Notes under the pieces: generated by a model | The model's database searches: none | What the model saw: the letters and a program-made list of their open reading frames with translations, nothing else | Told to the model about the DNA's origin: nothing | Made by a program: the position numbers and the translations under genes | Shown here: positions 36,587-46,249 of the stretch, piece by piece | How the letters are laid out: each line of letters begins with the position of its first letter | How positions within the stretch are numbered: position 1 is the first letter of the stretch | Source of the DNA: Candidatus Berkiella cookevillensis | Lineage (GTDB): Bacteria; Pseudomonadota; Gammaproteobacteria; Berkiellales; Berkiellaceae | Direction: 5' to 3' | Length of the DNA: 64,000 nucleotides | NCBI RefSeq assembly: GCF_001431315.2 | Contig: NZ_LKHV02000001.1 | Span: 1,798,001-1,862,000 of the forward strand

Positions 36587-36793
36587 ATGAAAGAACTCAA
36601 TCTTAATGAAACAAAAGAAGTGACGGGAGCATCACTAGAAAGCGTTAATACATTCATACAAGTTTTAGAACTTGCAAAAGCACTTAACAGTAAAGATTAT
36701 ATGGCTATAATCAATGAGAATTTTCCTGATTTTATAGAATATTTTATTGAACATAAAGATTCAATTGCACAAAAATTGCATATACAGCTATAA
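36587..36793 (+). CDS. Small peptide with double-glycine-type leader
   Basis: A frame of 68 residues that starts MKELNLNETKEVTGA. This fits the leader consensus of class II bacteriocins and microcins (M-x-E-L-x-x-x-E-x-x-x-V-x-G-G/A), cleaved after Gly-Gly or Gly-Ala by peptidase-type ABC exporters. The remaining 53 residues (SLESVNTFIQVLELAKALN..) are amphipathic and helical, without the Gly-rich segment of many bacteriocins. No exporter or immunity gene is nearby, and the ribosome binding site is weak. It could be a secreted peptide, a signal, or an effector using a remote exporter. Confidence 0.6.
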   Translation: MKELNLNETKEVTGASLESVNTFIQVLELAKALNSKDYMAIINENFPDFIEYFIEHKDSIAQKLHIQL

Positions 36794-36817
36794 AACAGGA
36801 TGATCAAAGACAGTCTT

Positions 36818-38743
36818 TTATATGGTTTCAGATAACTTTTCTGCCTGAGTATCACTCAGAATATTAAAATCATCTTTAATGATTTCAATATTCTGATTCA
36901 GTACCAAAGCACTGTCTTCAGAGGCACCTTTGAGCCACTTATTTAGGAAGCGCTCCACACAACCGTACCAAAATATACGGTTATTTGCGTTATTTAATTG
37001 ATGTCCTTCTTGATTGAACAAAACACCACTGACAGGAATATCTTGATGACTTAATTTTTCAATAAATTTTACAGTCTCTGTATATCTGACAATCACATCT
37101 CTTTTGCCATGTCCCATTAAGAGTGGTTTTTTAATTTTATGGTAGTGCTTTAACGGTGAGATTTCTTGCAATTGCTTTTTACCTTCATCAGAAGCAACAT
37201 CACAGTTAAAGATTTTGTTTATCAGTGCATGATTGTTTTTCCACTCTGGTGGAAGTTGTGCTATCAATGCATTTAAATCCACAGGTCCCATCAAATCAAC
37301 TGCACAACGATAAAAATCAGGGTATTTTATCAAGCTCATCATTGCTGCATAACCGCCAAAGCTGGTACCCATAATGGCAATTTTAGCAGGATCAACAGAC
37401 TGCAATGCCAAAAAATATTCAACAGATTGCTTTATATCTTCAAGAATCTTGCCTCCCCACTCCCCATTCCCTGCTTCAAGATGCGCCTTTCCAAAACCAA
37501 TTGATCCTCTGAAATTCAAGCTAAGTACATGATAGCCACGGTTGCTTAAAAATTGATGAACAGGCTGCCAGCCCCAAAAGTCTCTTGAGTGAGGGCCACC
37601 ATGAATCAAAGCAACCAGTGGTGCTTGAGATTGGGTTGATGACTGCGTAGATGCTTTTGTAAACAAAGCATGTAAATCTAAGCCATCTTTTGCTTTCAAC
37701 CATATCGTTTCTGTATTGCTTCGATAATGCTTAATATTTTCTTGGAATAAGGGTACTAATTGTTGTGTAGCAAGATCGTAATGACTATATTGAATAGGTT
37801 TTGTATCACTGTGATGCGCAATGATCCAATGCTGATTATCCATACTTTGTGAAACAATATGAAAGTGATTATTCTTAAACTTTGTCAACAACAATAAATG
37901 CTGCTCAATATCTGACTTTAAACCAAACCATTTGATATAACTATGTTCGCTGTGACAAGCAATCACCGCATGCGTATTGGGGTGCCAGATAAATTTAATG
38001 ATATCTGCTTTCTCATCTTGTGCTAAAACACTTAATTGTGATGTTTGCAAGTGATAAGCAAATAATTGAGCACAATGGCTTGATTGACTAGAAACAAAAT
38101 ACAAAGATTTTGCACTTAAACGAGGCTTGAGCTCATTAAAACGATGCATCAACATCATGTCATGCTGATTAAATTGATAAATACTTTTCCATTGATGCGC
38201 AACGGTTGAATGGCTCAGATCGACAATTTCCCCACCATCTTGATTGATGCGGATACCAAAGCGAACATCACCTTTTGTATCAATGATGTAATCACTAAAT
38301 TCAGCATCGTAGTAAAATAGCTCAAATTGATTTGTCGTTGCATCTGCTATATATAACTTATAGTTTTTACTATTTTTATCTGTTAAACAAACAATGGCTT
38401 TTGCGCTATTGGGTATTGCCTCTACCCATTTTATAAATGCACCTTTACAAAGAGAAGTTTTCTTATTTTCTAATAGGCTATAGCAAATAAGCTCTGTTCC
38501 ATATTGTTCTGAAGACTTTAGATACAAAATATGCTGATTCGTATGTATCCACCAATAATCAGAAAAATACCCTTCCTCACATAGTGTAAGACATTCTTCT
38601 TCATTATTAAGCTTTTGGATGCGTAATTGCTTTTTATCATGAGTACTATAAATTGAGCTGATCCATTCTGCTTGAGGACTCAGTTTTACTAAAGAATAAT
38701 CTGGGTCTTTAAAAATGGTCGCTTTTGGTATTAACGGAAACAT
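36818..38743 (-). CDS. S9 family prolyl-oligopeptidase-like peptidase
   Basis: A protein of 641 residues with an N-terminal beta-propeller-like region (about 1-380) and a C-terminal alpha/beta-hydrolase domain. The triad is visible: Ser461 in GTSFGGYAAM, Asp549 in GKRDVIVR and His581 in EGHQLNN. The oxyanion region LIHGGPHSRDFWGWQP and the GNGEWGGK stretch are typical of acylaminoacyl/dipeptidyl S9C-like enzymes. No signal peptide is present, so it probably degrades peptides in the cytosol. It lies 21 nt downstream of the methyltransferase on the same strand, perhaps in one unit with metE. Confidence 0.9.
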   Translation of the reverse strand: MFPLIPKATIFKDPDYSLVKLSPQAEWISSIYSTHDKKQLRIQKLNNEEECLTLCEEGYFSDYWWIHTNQHILYLKSSEQYGTELICYSLLENKKTSLCKGAFIKWVEAIPNSAKAIVCLTDKNSKNYKLYIADATTNQFELFYYDAEFSDYIIDTKGDVRFGIRINQDGGEIVDLSHSTVAHQWKSIYQFNQHDMMLMHRFNELKPRLSAKSLYFVSSQSSHCAQLFAYHLQTSQLSVLAQDEKADIIKFIWHPNTHAVIACHSEHSYIKWFGLKSDIEQHLLLLTKFKNNHFHIVSQSMDNQHWIIAHHSDTKPIQYSHYDLATQQLVPLFQENIKHYRSNTETIWLKAKDGLDLHALFTKASTQSSTQSQAPLVALIHGGPHSRDFWGWQPVHQFLSNRGYHVLSLNFRGSIGFGKAHLEAGNGEWGGKILEDIKQSVEYFLALQSVDPAKIAIMGTSFGGYAAMMSLIKYPDFYRCAVDLMGPVDLNALIAQLPPEWKNNHALINKIFNCDVASDEGKKQLQEISPLKHYHKIKKPLLMGHGKRDVIVRYTETVKFIEKLSHQDIPVSGVLFNQEGHQLNNANNRIFWYGCVERFLNKWLKGASEDSALVLNQNIEIIKDDFNILSDTQAEKLSETI

Positions 38744-38764
38744 AGCATCTCACTTAAAATTTTA

Positions 38765-39475
38765 TTACGTCGCTTGATAACTCGACACTTGACATTCAGG
38801 CGCCCAAATTCTGAGCATTGCATTACCTTGCTTTTGTAATTCATACTCTACGCCACGAATTTCAACACCGTAAGAAAGGCTTTGCAACATAGCAACCACT
38901 TCACCCACATAAGGCGACAGTTGGCCTTTTGTCGTAACCAATGGAAATATTCTTACTTCGTTGGCAACACGCACTAACTCTTCAATAGAAGCCACATGAT
39001 AGGAAAGCGATAGTTGCTCACTAAAGGTAAATAAATAGTGACATACCAATGCCAAGCCAAACTGCCCATCTCTAAATGATAAGGTGGGCAAACTATCATA
39101 ACAATAACGACCTTCAGATAATCCAATCTCAAAATCACTAAAGAAACTTTCCGTACCACTCTCTATCAAATTCAAATATTCTTGCGCTTTTTCAGGCAAG
39201 ATTGAAAATTTTTCTGTTCCTTCTTTAAAGGTGGTTTTTAGCTCTTCACTTGCATGATTTACCAATTTTTTTAATTCATCAACGGGTAGTTGATAAAGGG
39301 GATCGCAAGCAGTCACAAGCTTCTTCTCTTTGTACATATCGGACGTAAAACTTGAGGCGCCTGCGCGGCAATCAAGAATACGCATATTTAATTCATGCTC
39401 AGTTAAACCAAACATTTTAATGTACTCTGACAGTCCAAATCCAAGTGCCGTAACGCCAGCGATCCCTTTATCCAT
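38765..39475 (-). CDS. Putative SAM-dependent methyltransferase
   Basis: A protein of 236 residues with a degenerate class I SAM-binding start (MRILDCRAGASSFTSDM, then ACDPLY for the acidic loop) and LSFRDGQFGLALVCHYLF in the motif IV position. It lies 12 nt after the metE stop on the same strand, so it is likely cotranscribed with it. The substrate is unknown; the metE linkage suggests activity tied to methionine/SAM supply. Motif I lacks the usual Gly-rich spacing, which lowers certainty about activity. Confidence 0.65.
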   Translation of the reverse strand: MDKGIAGVTALGFGLSEYIKMFGLTEHELNMRILDCRAGASSFTSDMYKEKKLVTACDPLYQLPVDELKKLVNHASEELKTTFKEGTEKFSILPEKAQEYLNLIESGTESFFSDFEIGLSEGRYCYDSLPTLSFRDGQFGLALVCHYLFTFSEQLSLSYHVASIEELVRVANEVRIFPLVTTKGQLSPYVGEVVAMLQSLSYGVEIRGVEYELQKQGNAMLRIWAPECQVSSYQAT

Positions 39476-39487
39476 TGTAATGCCCTT

Positions 39488-41779
39488 TTAGTTTAGTTTT
39501 TCACGCATTGTTTTTGCTGCATTCACCATTTGAATCAATGCCTCTTTGGTTTCTTCCCAATTTCGTGTTTTCAAACCACAATCAGGATTCACCCAAAGCC
39601 GTTGTGCAGGTATAACTTTTGCAGCTTTTTCTAGCAATAATGTCATTTCTTGCTGGCTTGGCACACGAGGTGAGTGTATATCATAAACACCAGGTCCTAT
39701 TTCATTTGGATATTTGAATGCTTGAAATGCCTCCAAGAGTTCCATTTGTGAACGTGAAGTTTCAATGGTGATAACATCTGCATCTAAGGCTGCAATTGAC
39801 TCAATCACATCATTAAATTCTGAATAACACATATGTGTATGAATTTGAGTGCTGTCTTTCACGCCACAAGTTGCAAGCTTGAATACATTCACCGCCCATT
39901 CTAAATACATTGGCCAATCACTTTGTTTAAGAGGCAAGCCTTCTCTAAATGCCGGCTCATCCAATTGAATGATCTGAATACCATTTTGTTCTAGTTCAAC
40001 AATTTCATCTCTTAAGGCAAGTGCTATTTGCATTGCAGTATCTTTTCTGGGCTGATCATCACGCACGAAAGACCAACATAGCATGGTCACAGGACCCGTC
40101 AACATACCTTTCATTGGTTTTTTCGTCAGAGATTGAGCATATTTGCTCCATTCAATGGTCATTGCTTTGCTGCGCTGAACGTCTCCATAAATAACGGGTG
40201 GCTTAACACATCGCGAACCATAGCTTTGCACCCATCCATTTTGAGTAAAAGCATAGCCATCTAAGAGTTCGCCAAAATATTCAACCATATCATTACGCTC
40301 TGCTTCACCATGCACAAGCACATCTAAATCAACTTCTTCTTGCCACTTTACTGCATTTTTAATTTCAGCCTGTATGGCTTGCGTGTATGCCTGTTCTGTC
40401 AAACGACCTTCTCGCTTCTCTTTTCTCAAATTACGAATATCTGTGGTTTGAGGGAAAGAACCAATGGTTGTCGTTGGAAATAAGGGTAAATTTAAAGCAC
40501 TTGCCTGAACCTTAGCGCGTGTTTGATAAGTGCTCTTACGAGACAGCATTGCTGCATTCACTTTAGCCATTTTTTCTTTAACTGCATCACGATGAATCTT
40601 TTTAGATTGCTGTCTTGTCAGTTTTGCATTATCACTTTCTTCAAAACAAACTTGAACACTTGAGGGTCCTTGATTAATCGCTTTTGCTAAAATAACAATT
40701 TCATCTAATTTTTGCACAGAGAATGCCATCCATGATTTTAAATCATGCGGAATTTTTGATTCTTGTTGCAAATCAACTGGACAATGTAATAAAGAGCAAG
40801 AAGTAGAGATCCATAAACGATCTTGTATTCTGTCTTTAATTTGGCTGAGTGTTTCATATGTTTTAGATAAATCAGCACGCCAAATATTTCGACCACTTAC
40901 CACACCGGCTGATAATATTTTATAATTTGGCAAATTGTCTAAAACAGAGATCAGCTGGTTTGCACCGTTTACCAAATCAACATGAATACCATCAACAGGT
41001 AATTGACATACAAGACGTGTATTTTGTCCTAGAGTATCAAAATACGTTGCTAATAATACTTTTAGTTTAGGCTGTTTTAAGCGTGTATAGGTTGCCTCAA
41101 AAGCATCTTTCCATTCTTGCGGTAACTCTAAACTTAAAATAGGCTCATCTATTTGAAGCCATTCAATATTTAAGGCTTGTAATTTGTTGAGTATTTGTCC
41201 ATAAGCAGTAATTAAATTATCTAGCAACGACAACTTATTAACTTTTTCATCTCTTGATTTAGATAACCATAGAAAAGTTAAAGGCCCTACAATCACAGGC
41301 TTGACATTATGACCTTGTTGTTGCGCTTCTTCTATTTCATCAAACAATTTACTAGAAGCAATTTTAAAATTCTGTTCTGCATTAAGCTCAGGAACAATAT
41401 AGTGGTAATTTGTATCAAACCATTTGGTCATTTCTAGTGCTGGCACATCTTTGCCAGTGGGTGCACGCCCTCGCCCCATTCTAAAATAAGTATCGATATC
41501 AACATTTTCATCTGCTTGTAACGCACCAAAACGTTCTGGTACAACACCTAACATTGCCGCCATATCCAAGATATGATCATAGAAAGAAAAGTCGCCCACT
41601 GTAACAAAATCTAATCCAGCTTGCTTTTGCAAACGCCAGCTTTCTGCCCTTAATTCCTTAGCTTTTGCAAATAAAGCCGCTTTATCAATTTTCCCCGCCC
41701 AATAAGCTTCAACGGTCTTTTTCAACTCGCGATCTTTACCAATTCGAGGGAATCCTAAAATATGGGCATATGTTACCAT
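39488..41779 (-). CDS. metE: Cobalamin-independent methionine synthase
   Basis: A protein of 763 residues, full length for MetE, which transfers the methyl of methyltetrahydrofolate (triglutamate) to homocysteine. The N-terminal copy starts HILGFPRIGKDRELKKTVEAYW. The catalytic C-terminal copy has IGSFPQTTDIR, the zinc ligands in HTHMCYSEF and NPDCGLKTR, and the LDEPAFREG loop. No riboswitch is recognised upstream. Its use implies methionine synthesis without vitamin B12. Confidence 0.97.
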   Translation of the reverse strand: MVTYAHILGFPRIGKDRELKKTVEAYWAGKIDKAALFAKAKELRAESWRLQKQAGLDFVTVGDFSFYDHILDMAAMLGVVPERFGALQADENVDIDTYFRMGRGRAPTGKDVPALEMTKWFDTNYHYIVPELNAEQNFKIASSKLFDEIEEAQQQGHNVKPVIVGPLTFLWLSKSRDEKVNKLSLLDNLITAYGQILNKLQALNIEWLQIDEPILSLELPQEWKDAFEATYTRLKQPKLKVLLATYFDTLGQNTRLVCQLPVDGIHVDLVNGANQLISVLDNLPNYKILSAGVVSGRNIWRADLSKTYETLSQIKDRIQDRLWISTSCSLLHCPVDLQQESKIPHDLKSWMAFSVQKLDEIVILAKAINQGPSSVQVCFEESDNAKLTRQQSKKIHRDAVKEKMAKVNAAMLSRKSTYQTRAKVQASALNLPLFPTTTIGSFPQTTDIRNLRKEKREGRLTEQAYTQAIQAEIKNAVKWQEEVDLDVLVHGEAERNDMVEYFGELLDGYAFTQNGWVQSYGSRCVKPPVIYGDVQRSKAMTIEWSKYAQSLTKKPMKGMLTGPVTMLCWSFVRDDQPRKDTAMQIALALRDEIVELEQNGIQIIQLDEPAFREGLPLKQSDWPMYLEWAVNVFKLATCGVKDSTQIHTHMCYSEFNDVIESIAALDADVITIETSRSQMELLEAFQAFKYPNEIGPGVYDIHSPRVPSQQEMTLLLEKAAKVIPAQRLWVNPDCGLKTRNWEETKEALIQMVNAAKTMREKLN

Positions 41780-42522
41780 TTTGCAATCTCCATCTTATTT
41801 TTATAGAGCTTTTCCAGCTCATACCAACATGCCTTTGTATTTATTATTACACACGCGTTTTTTATAACTAAGTGCAAAAACTCAAGCTATCGAGTCAACC
41901 TAAAGAATCTTTAATAGCTTGCCAGGTATTTTGGCACTAAATAGTTTGTATACTCAACAATGAATCATAGTCATTAAACTTTGAATATTCGTCTCTAGCC
42001 TATTTTAAACAGTCTATTAACTTAAGCCCACCCTAAAGAGATAAAAGGCATGAGAGCCAATTAATACATAATACGCATCTTAACCTCTTATATTTGCCAT
42101 TGACTCAAAGACGCATATACACGAAGACTATTTAAAAAAAAACTAAATAAATCAAAATATTATATAAAATATCCTTAAAAACTGCCTCTTTATCTTTAAT
42201 ATGGCTGTCCTAATAGATCTGTCCTAATAGATCTTCCGATAAATCTTTGGGCTTCATAAGATAATATTTATAAAAATCAATATATTAAGAAAATACTTAT
42301 CTATGGGTGTCCTAATAATTGGGTTGTTTTTACCGTAGGTCGGCAAAAATAAGTTAAATATCTCAAAATTATTGACTTTTTTTATGTTTTTTTTCAGTTA
42401 ACTATTGAACTTTCAAGTTTAGCCGGTATAATTACCCAATTTAGAAGGCTAACGATAATTGTGGTTGATTAAACGTTGGCTTAGTTTTTTTGATGTTGAA
42501 TAACTTATGGTAGGTAAAGACA
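41780..42522. other. Long intergenic region between metE and the TetR gene
   Basis: No gene-like frame is seen in about 740 bp. It contains a tandem direct repeat CTGTCCTAATAGAT (42205-42232), a related GTGTCCTAATAATTGG at about 42306, and a strong promoter near its right end. The composition is very AT-rich. The left part should hold the metE promoter, but I see no clear boxes. Confidence 0.5.
42405..42432 (+). promoter_or_regulatory. Sigma-70-type promoter before the TetR gene
   Basis: TTGAAC (42405-42410), a 16-bp spacer and a perfect TATAAT (42427-42432) lie about 90 nt upstream of the start codon. This is one of the best-matching promoters visible in the window. Confidence 0.65.
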
Positions 42523-43086
42523 ATGGCACGACGTAATGATAAACGCGAAAGACTAGTCGACGCAGCTGATCAACTTTTTCATCAGCAAGGTGTTAGCACT
42601 ACGACTTTAGCTAATATAGCAACTTTAGCAGACGTTCCTCTCGGTAACGTTTATTACTATTTTAAATCTAAAGATTCTATTACTCTGGCCGTTATTGATC
42701 GCCGTAAAAGAAAATTAAACAATTTATTCACTGAATGGAACACGCGTGAAGATGTTAAGAGTCGCTTACAAGGACTCATTGAGTATGTTGCTAGCCTTGC
42801 AGAAGAATCTGCTCAATTTGGCGATTCATTAGGCAGCCTTTGCCAAGAACTTGGCAAACAAGGTGGCGCTATCTCTGCTGCCGCTGCAGGTTTAATGAAT
42901 GAAATGATTCACTGGTGCGAAAAGCAATTTAAATCACTTGGCAAATCTGAAGATGATTCTGCAAAGCTTGCTTTGAACTTAGTTTCAAGCTTGCAAGGAA
43001 TCAGTTTGATTACTTTAGCATTTAAGGATCCTGACTTTGTAAATCGCCAAGGCCAATTCTTAACACAATGGGTACAAATGATATAA
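42523..43086 (+). CDS. TetR family transcriptional regulator
   Basis: A protein of 187 residues with a TetR N-terminal helix-turn-helix (RLVDAADQLFHQQGVSTTTLANIATLADVPLGNVYYYFKSKDS) and an all-helical ligand-binding C-terminus with a TetR_C-type stretch (SLGSLCQELGKQGG; WCEKQFKSLG). It is a single-gene unit with its own promoter and a strong terminator. Its target is not evident. The neighbouring nrdAB have their own promoter with NrdR-type sites, and metE lies divergently beyond a long gap. Confidence 0.92.
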   Translation: MARRNDKRERLVDAADQLFHQQGVSTTTLANIATLADVPLGNVYYYFKSKDSITLAVIDRRKRKLNNLFTEWNTREDVKSRLQGLIEYVASLAEESAQFGDSLGSLCQELGKQGGAISAAAAGLMNEMIHWCEKQFKSLGKSEDDSAKLALNLVSSLQGISLITLAFKDPDFVNRQGQFLTQWVQMI

Positions 43087-43108
43087 TCCATTGAGAGATC
43101 TCTGATCT

Positions 43109-43143
43109 TGCCTTCTCTTTATTCTCAAAGAGAAGGCATTTTT
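43109..43143 (+). terminator. Intrinsic terminator after the TetR gene
   Basis: A 12-bp perfect stem TGCCTTCTCTTT / AAAGAGAAGGCA with a 6-nt loop, followed by TTTTT. Confidence 0.92.
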
Positions 43144-43196
43144 CTTATTCCCAGCTTCTACCCAGCTTTTCCACAAGTTATACCCAGGTTCTCCAC

Positions 43197-43260
43197 TTGC
43201 ATTCACAGTGATTACGCACTATCTTGTATGTAGGTGCTCGATTAGATCTATATGTTGGGG
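43197..43260 (+). promoter_or_regulatory. nrdAB promoter with two NrdR-box-like sites
   Basis: A promoter TTGCAT-17 bp-TATCTT spans 43197-43225. Two sites resemble the NrdR consensus core CwATATATwG: CACTATCTTG (43217-43226, 8 of 10) and CTATATGTTG (43248-43257, 9 of 10). Their cores start exactly 31 bp apart, the three-helical-turn spacing known for NrdR operators. The first overlaps the -10 box, so repression by NrdR-dATP is likely. Confidence 0.7.
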
Positions 43261-43386
43261 TTCAAAAGGTATTCCCCCAAATTGAAATTCCACTTTGTAT
43301 TAATAAGTTGACCTTCTTATATTGCGGTCAAGGTGCACTTTTGTCTCTAAAATATCGTTCTCTACTCTTTCGGAGGAATAAAGCAC

Positions 43387-46236
43387 ATGACAGATATGAT
43401 CACTGAAACCACTCAGTCTGTAAAAGATCCAAATGTCATTATGTACCCAGCAGATACCAAGTCGATTAAACCCGGCCAGCTCTATGTCATGCGCCGTGAT
43501 AATCGTACTCTGGTTCCCTTTGATCATGACAAAATTACCATTGCTATTACCAAAGCTTATTTAGCAGTAGAAGGTGGCAACGCAGCAGCATCGCGACGCG
43601 TTCATGAACTTGCTGGAGATTTAACGCAACAAGTGGCCAAAGCAGTTCAACGCTACTTAAATACAGATGGCTTTATTCGTGTTGAAGAAATACAAGATCA
43701 AGTTGAATTAGCATTGATGCGTAATGGCTTACACAAAGTAGCCAGAACCTATATTCTTTATCGGGAAGAGCGTAGACAAGCAAGAGAATCAAAATATAAA
43801 GAGCAAGATGGCCGCACAGATGTTATTCAAGTCACTCTGGAAGATGGACGTACGCGTGCACTTGACGAAGAAAATTTACAAAAAGTAGTTGAACAAGCCT
43901 GTGCAGATTTAGCCGAAGTGGATGCAAATGCCATCATTGAGGAAACAAAACGCAATCTTTTTAATGGCATTAAAATAGGCGATTTGCACAAAGCCTTAAT
44001 CATGAGTGCCCGCACAAAGATTGAGCTCGAACCTAATTATTCTTTTGTTGCAGCAAGATTATTGTTAAATGACTTGCATTATGAAGCGCTTAAATTCCTC
44101 GCGCTACCCATGACGCACACAGATAAAGAGAAAGTAGCACTCTATCCTCAAGTATTTCAAAAATATATTGAAACAGGTATTGAGCACGAGCTTCTCAGCG
44201 AAGAATTAAGAACCTTTGATTTAGATATGCTGGGTCAAGCACTCAAGATTGAGCGTGATCGCCAATTTACCTATTTGGGCTTACAAACACTCTACGATCG
44301 TTATTTTATTCATCACCGTGGTACACGTTTTGAATTACCACAGATTTTCTTAATGCGTGTCTCTATGGGACTTGCGATTAAAGAAAAAGATAAAAACCAA
44401 CGTGCCATTGAGTTTTATGATCTCTTGTCTTCTTTTGATTATATGAGTTCAACACCAACACTCTTTAATTCTGCAACACCCAGACCTCAATTATCCAGCT
44501 GCTATCTCACGCATATACCAGATGATTTAGCGGGTATTTACAATGCAATTAAAGATAATGCGCTACTTTCTAAATTTGCAGGTGGCTTAGGAAACGACTG
44601 GACAGCCGTACGCGCAATGGGTGCACACATTAAAGGCACTAATGGTAAATCACAAGGTGTTGTACCTTTCTTAAAAGTAGCAAATGACACTGCGGTTGCC
44701 GTAAACCAAGGTGGAAAACGTAAAGGCGCTGTCTGTGCTTACTTAGAAACATGGCACTTAGACATCGAAGAGTTTATTGATTTAAGAAAAAATACAGGTG
44801 ATGATAGACGTCGTACCCATGACATGAACACTGCAAACTGGGTGCCTGATCTTTTCATGAAACGCGTCATAGAAAACAAAGAGTGGACACTGTTCTCTCC
44901 AAATGATGCGCCTGATTTACATGATTTATATGGCTTTGCATTCGAAGAAGCCTATAAAGCCTATGAAGCCAAAGCTGAACGCAATGAAATCAAAAATTTC
45001 AAGAAAGTTTCTGCCCTTAATTTATGGCGTAAAATGTTAAGCTTGATTTTTGAAACAGGTCACCCATGGATTACATTTAAAGATCCTTGCAACTTACGTT
45101 CGCCACAGCAGCATGCAGGTGTTGTGCATAGCTCAAATCTTTGCACTGAAATTACCTTGAATACTTCCGTGGATGAAATCGCGGTATGTAACCTAGGTAG
45201 TGTTAACTTAGCACAGCATGTGACAGAAAGTGGAATTGATACGAAAAAGCTGGAAAAAACCATCAAAACAGCAATTCGTATGCTGGATAACGTGATTGAT
45301 ATTAATTACTACTCTGTTATTCAGGCGAGACGTTCTAACTTGCGCCACCGTCCTATTGGTTTAGGTATCATGGGCTTCCAAGATGCGCTCTATAAACTAA
45401 ACATTCCTTATGCCTCTGAAGCGGCTGTTGAATTTGCAGATAAAACAATGGAATTGGTTAGTTATTATGCAATCAGTGCTTCAACAGACTTGGCAGAAGA
45501 ACGTGGTGTTTATTCTTCTTTTGAAGGTTCTTTGTGGAGCAAAGGCATATTACCAATTGATTCTATTGCCAACTTAAAGGTTTATCGTGGTGAATATTTA
45601 GATCTCAATACAGATAAAACCTTGAATTGGGATAAATTAAGAGAACGCGTTCAAACCGTTGGTATGCGTAACTCTAATGTAATGGCAATCGCTCCCACTG
45701 CAACGATTTCTAATATTTGCGGTGTGACACAGTCCATTGAGCCAACCTATCAAAACCTATATGTAAAATCTAACCTGTCAGGTGAATTTACGGTAGTAAA
45801 CCCTTACTTGGTAAAAGATTTGAAACAGCTAAATATTTGGGATGAAGTTCTTGTTAACGATTTAAAATACTTTAATGGTAGTGTGCAAAAAATTGATAGA
45901 ATACCTGATTCTATCAAGCAAAAATATGCTACCTCATTTGAAATTGATGCAAAATGGTTGATTGAGGCTGGCGCGAGAAGGCAAAAATGGATCGATCAAA
46001 GTCAATCTCTCAATATTTATATCGACAAGCCCTCTGGTAAGAAGATTGATGATATTTATAAACTGGCATGGATAAGAGGCTTAAAAACCACTTACTACTG
46101 TCGCTCACTCGGTGCATCGGATGCAGAAAAATCAACCATTACACGAAGTACTTTAAATGCTGTACAGATGACCGATGCGATTGAACAACCTAAGATGTGT
46201 TCGATTGATGATCCTGAATGTGAAGCATGTCAATAA
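43387..46236 (+). CDS. nrdA: Ribonucleoside-diphosphate reductase class Ia, alpha subunit
   Basis: A protein of 949 residues. The N-terminus carries two ATP-cone-like regulatory domains in series (about 30-125 and 150-235), the first reading [25 protein letters not shown]. The catalytic barrel has [12 protein letters not shown] (active-site Cys), NLCTEITLN (Asn, Cys, Glu), [11 protein letters not shown] (second redox Cys) and the tyrosine pair region. The C-terminal swinging-arm cysteines are in DPECEACQ. It reduces ribonucleotides to deoxyribonucleotides. The start has GGAGGAATAAAGCAC upstream, an excellent ribosome binding site. The duplicated cone makes it longer than E. coli NrdA (761). 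Confidence 0.96.
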   Translation: MTDMITETTQSVKDPNVIMYPADTKSIKPGQLYVMRRDNRTLVPFDHDKITIAITKAYLAVEGGNAAASRRVHELAGDLTQQVAKAVQRYLNTDGFIRVEEIQDQVELALMRNGLHKVARTYILYREERRQARESKYKEQDGRTDVIQVTLEDGRTRALDEENLQKVVEQACADLAEVDANAIIEETKRNLFNGIKIGDLHKALIMSARTKIELEPNYSFVAARLLLNDLHYEALKFLALPMTHTDKEKVALYPQVFQKYIETGIEHELLSEELRTFDLDMLGQALKIERDRQFTYLGLQTLYDRYFIHHRGTRFELPQIFLMRVSMGLAIKEKDKNQRAIEFYDLLSSFDYMSSTPTLFNSATPRPQLSSCYLTHIPDDLAGIYNAIKDNALLSKFAGGLGNDWTAVRAMGAHIKGTNGKSQGVVPFLKVANDTAVAVNQGGKRKGAVCAYLETWHLDIEEFIDLRKNTGDDRRRTHDMNTANWVPDLFMKRVIENKEWTLFSPNDAPDLHDLYGFAFEEAYKAYEAKAERNEIKNFKKVSALNLWRKMLSLIFETGHPWITFKDPCNLRSPQQHAGVVHSSNLCTEITLNTSVDEIAVCNLGSVNLAQHVTESGIDTKKLEKTIKTAIRMLDNVIDINYYSVIQARRSNLRHRPIGLGIMGFQDALYKLNIPYASEAAVEFADKTMELVSYYAISASTDLAEERGVYSSFEGSLWSKGILPIDSIANLKVYRGEYLDLNTDKTLNWDKLRERVQTVGMRNSNVMAIAPTATISNICGVTQSIEPTYQNLYVKSNLSGEFTVVNPYLVKDLKQLNIWDEVLVNDLKYFNGSVQKIDRIPDSIKQKYATSFEIDAKWLIEAGARRQKWIDQSQSLNIYIDKPSGKKIDDIYKLAWIRGLKTTYYCRSLGASDAEKSTITRSTLNAVQMTDAIEQPKMCSIDDPECEACQ

Positions 46237-46249
46237 GGAAACAATAGCT

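Noticed and set aside
41780-42522. SAM or other riboswitch upstream of metE
   Set aside because: I see none of the conserved SAM-riboswitch sequences in the 150 nt before metE, nor a hidden gene in the gap.
46175-46249. N-terminal extension of NrdB
   Set aside because: It overlaps the nrdA 3' end in another frame; ATG at 46250 has a ribosome binding site.
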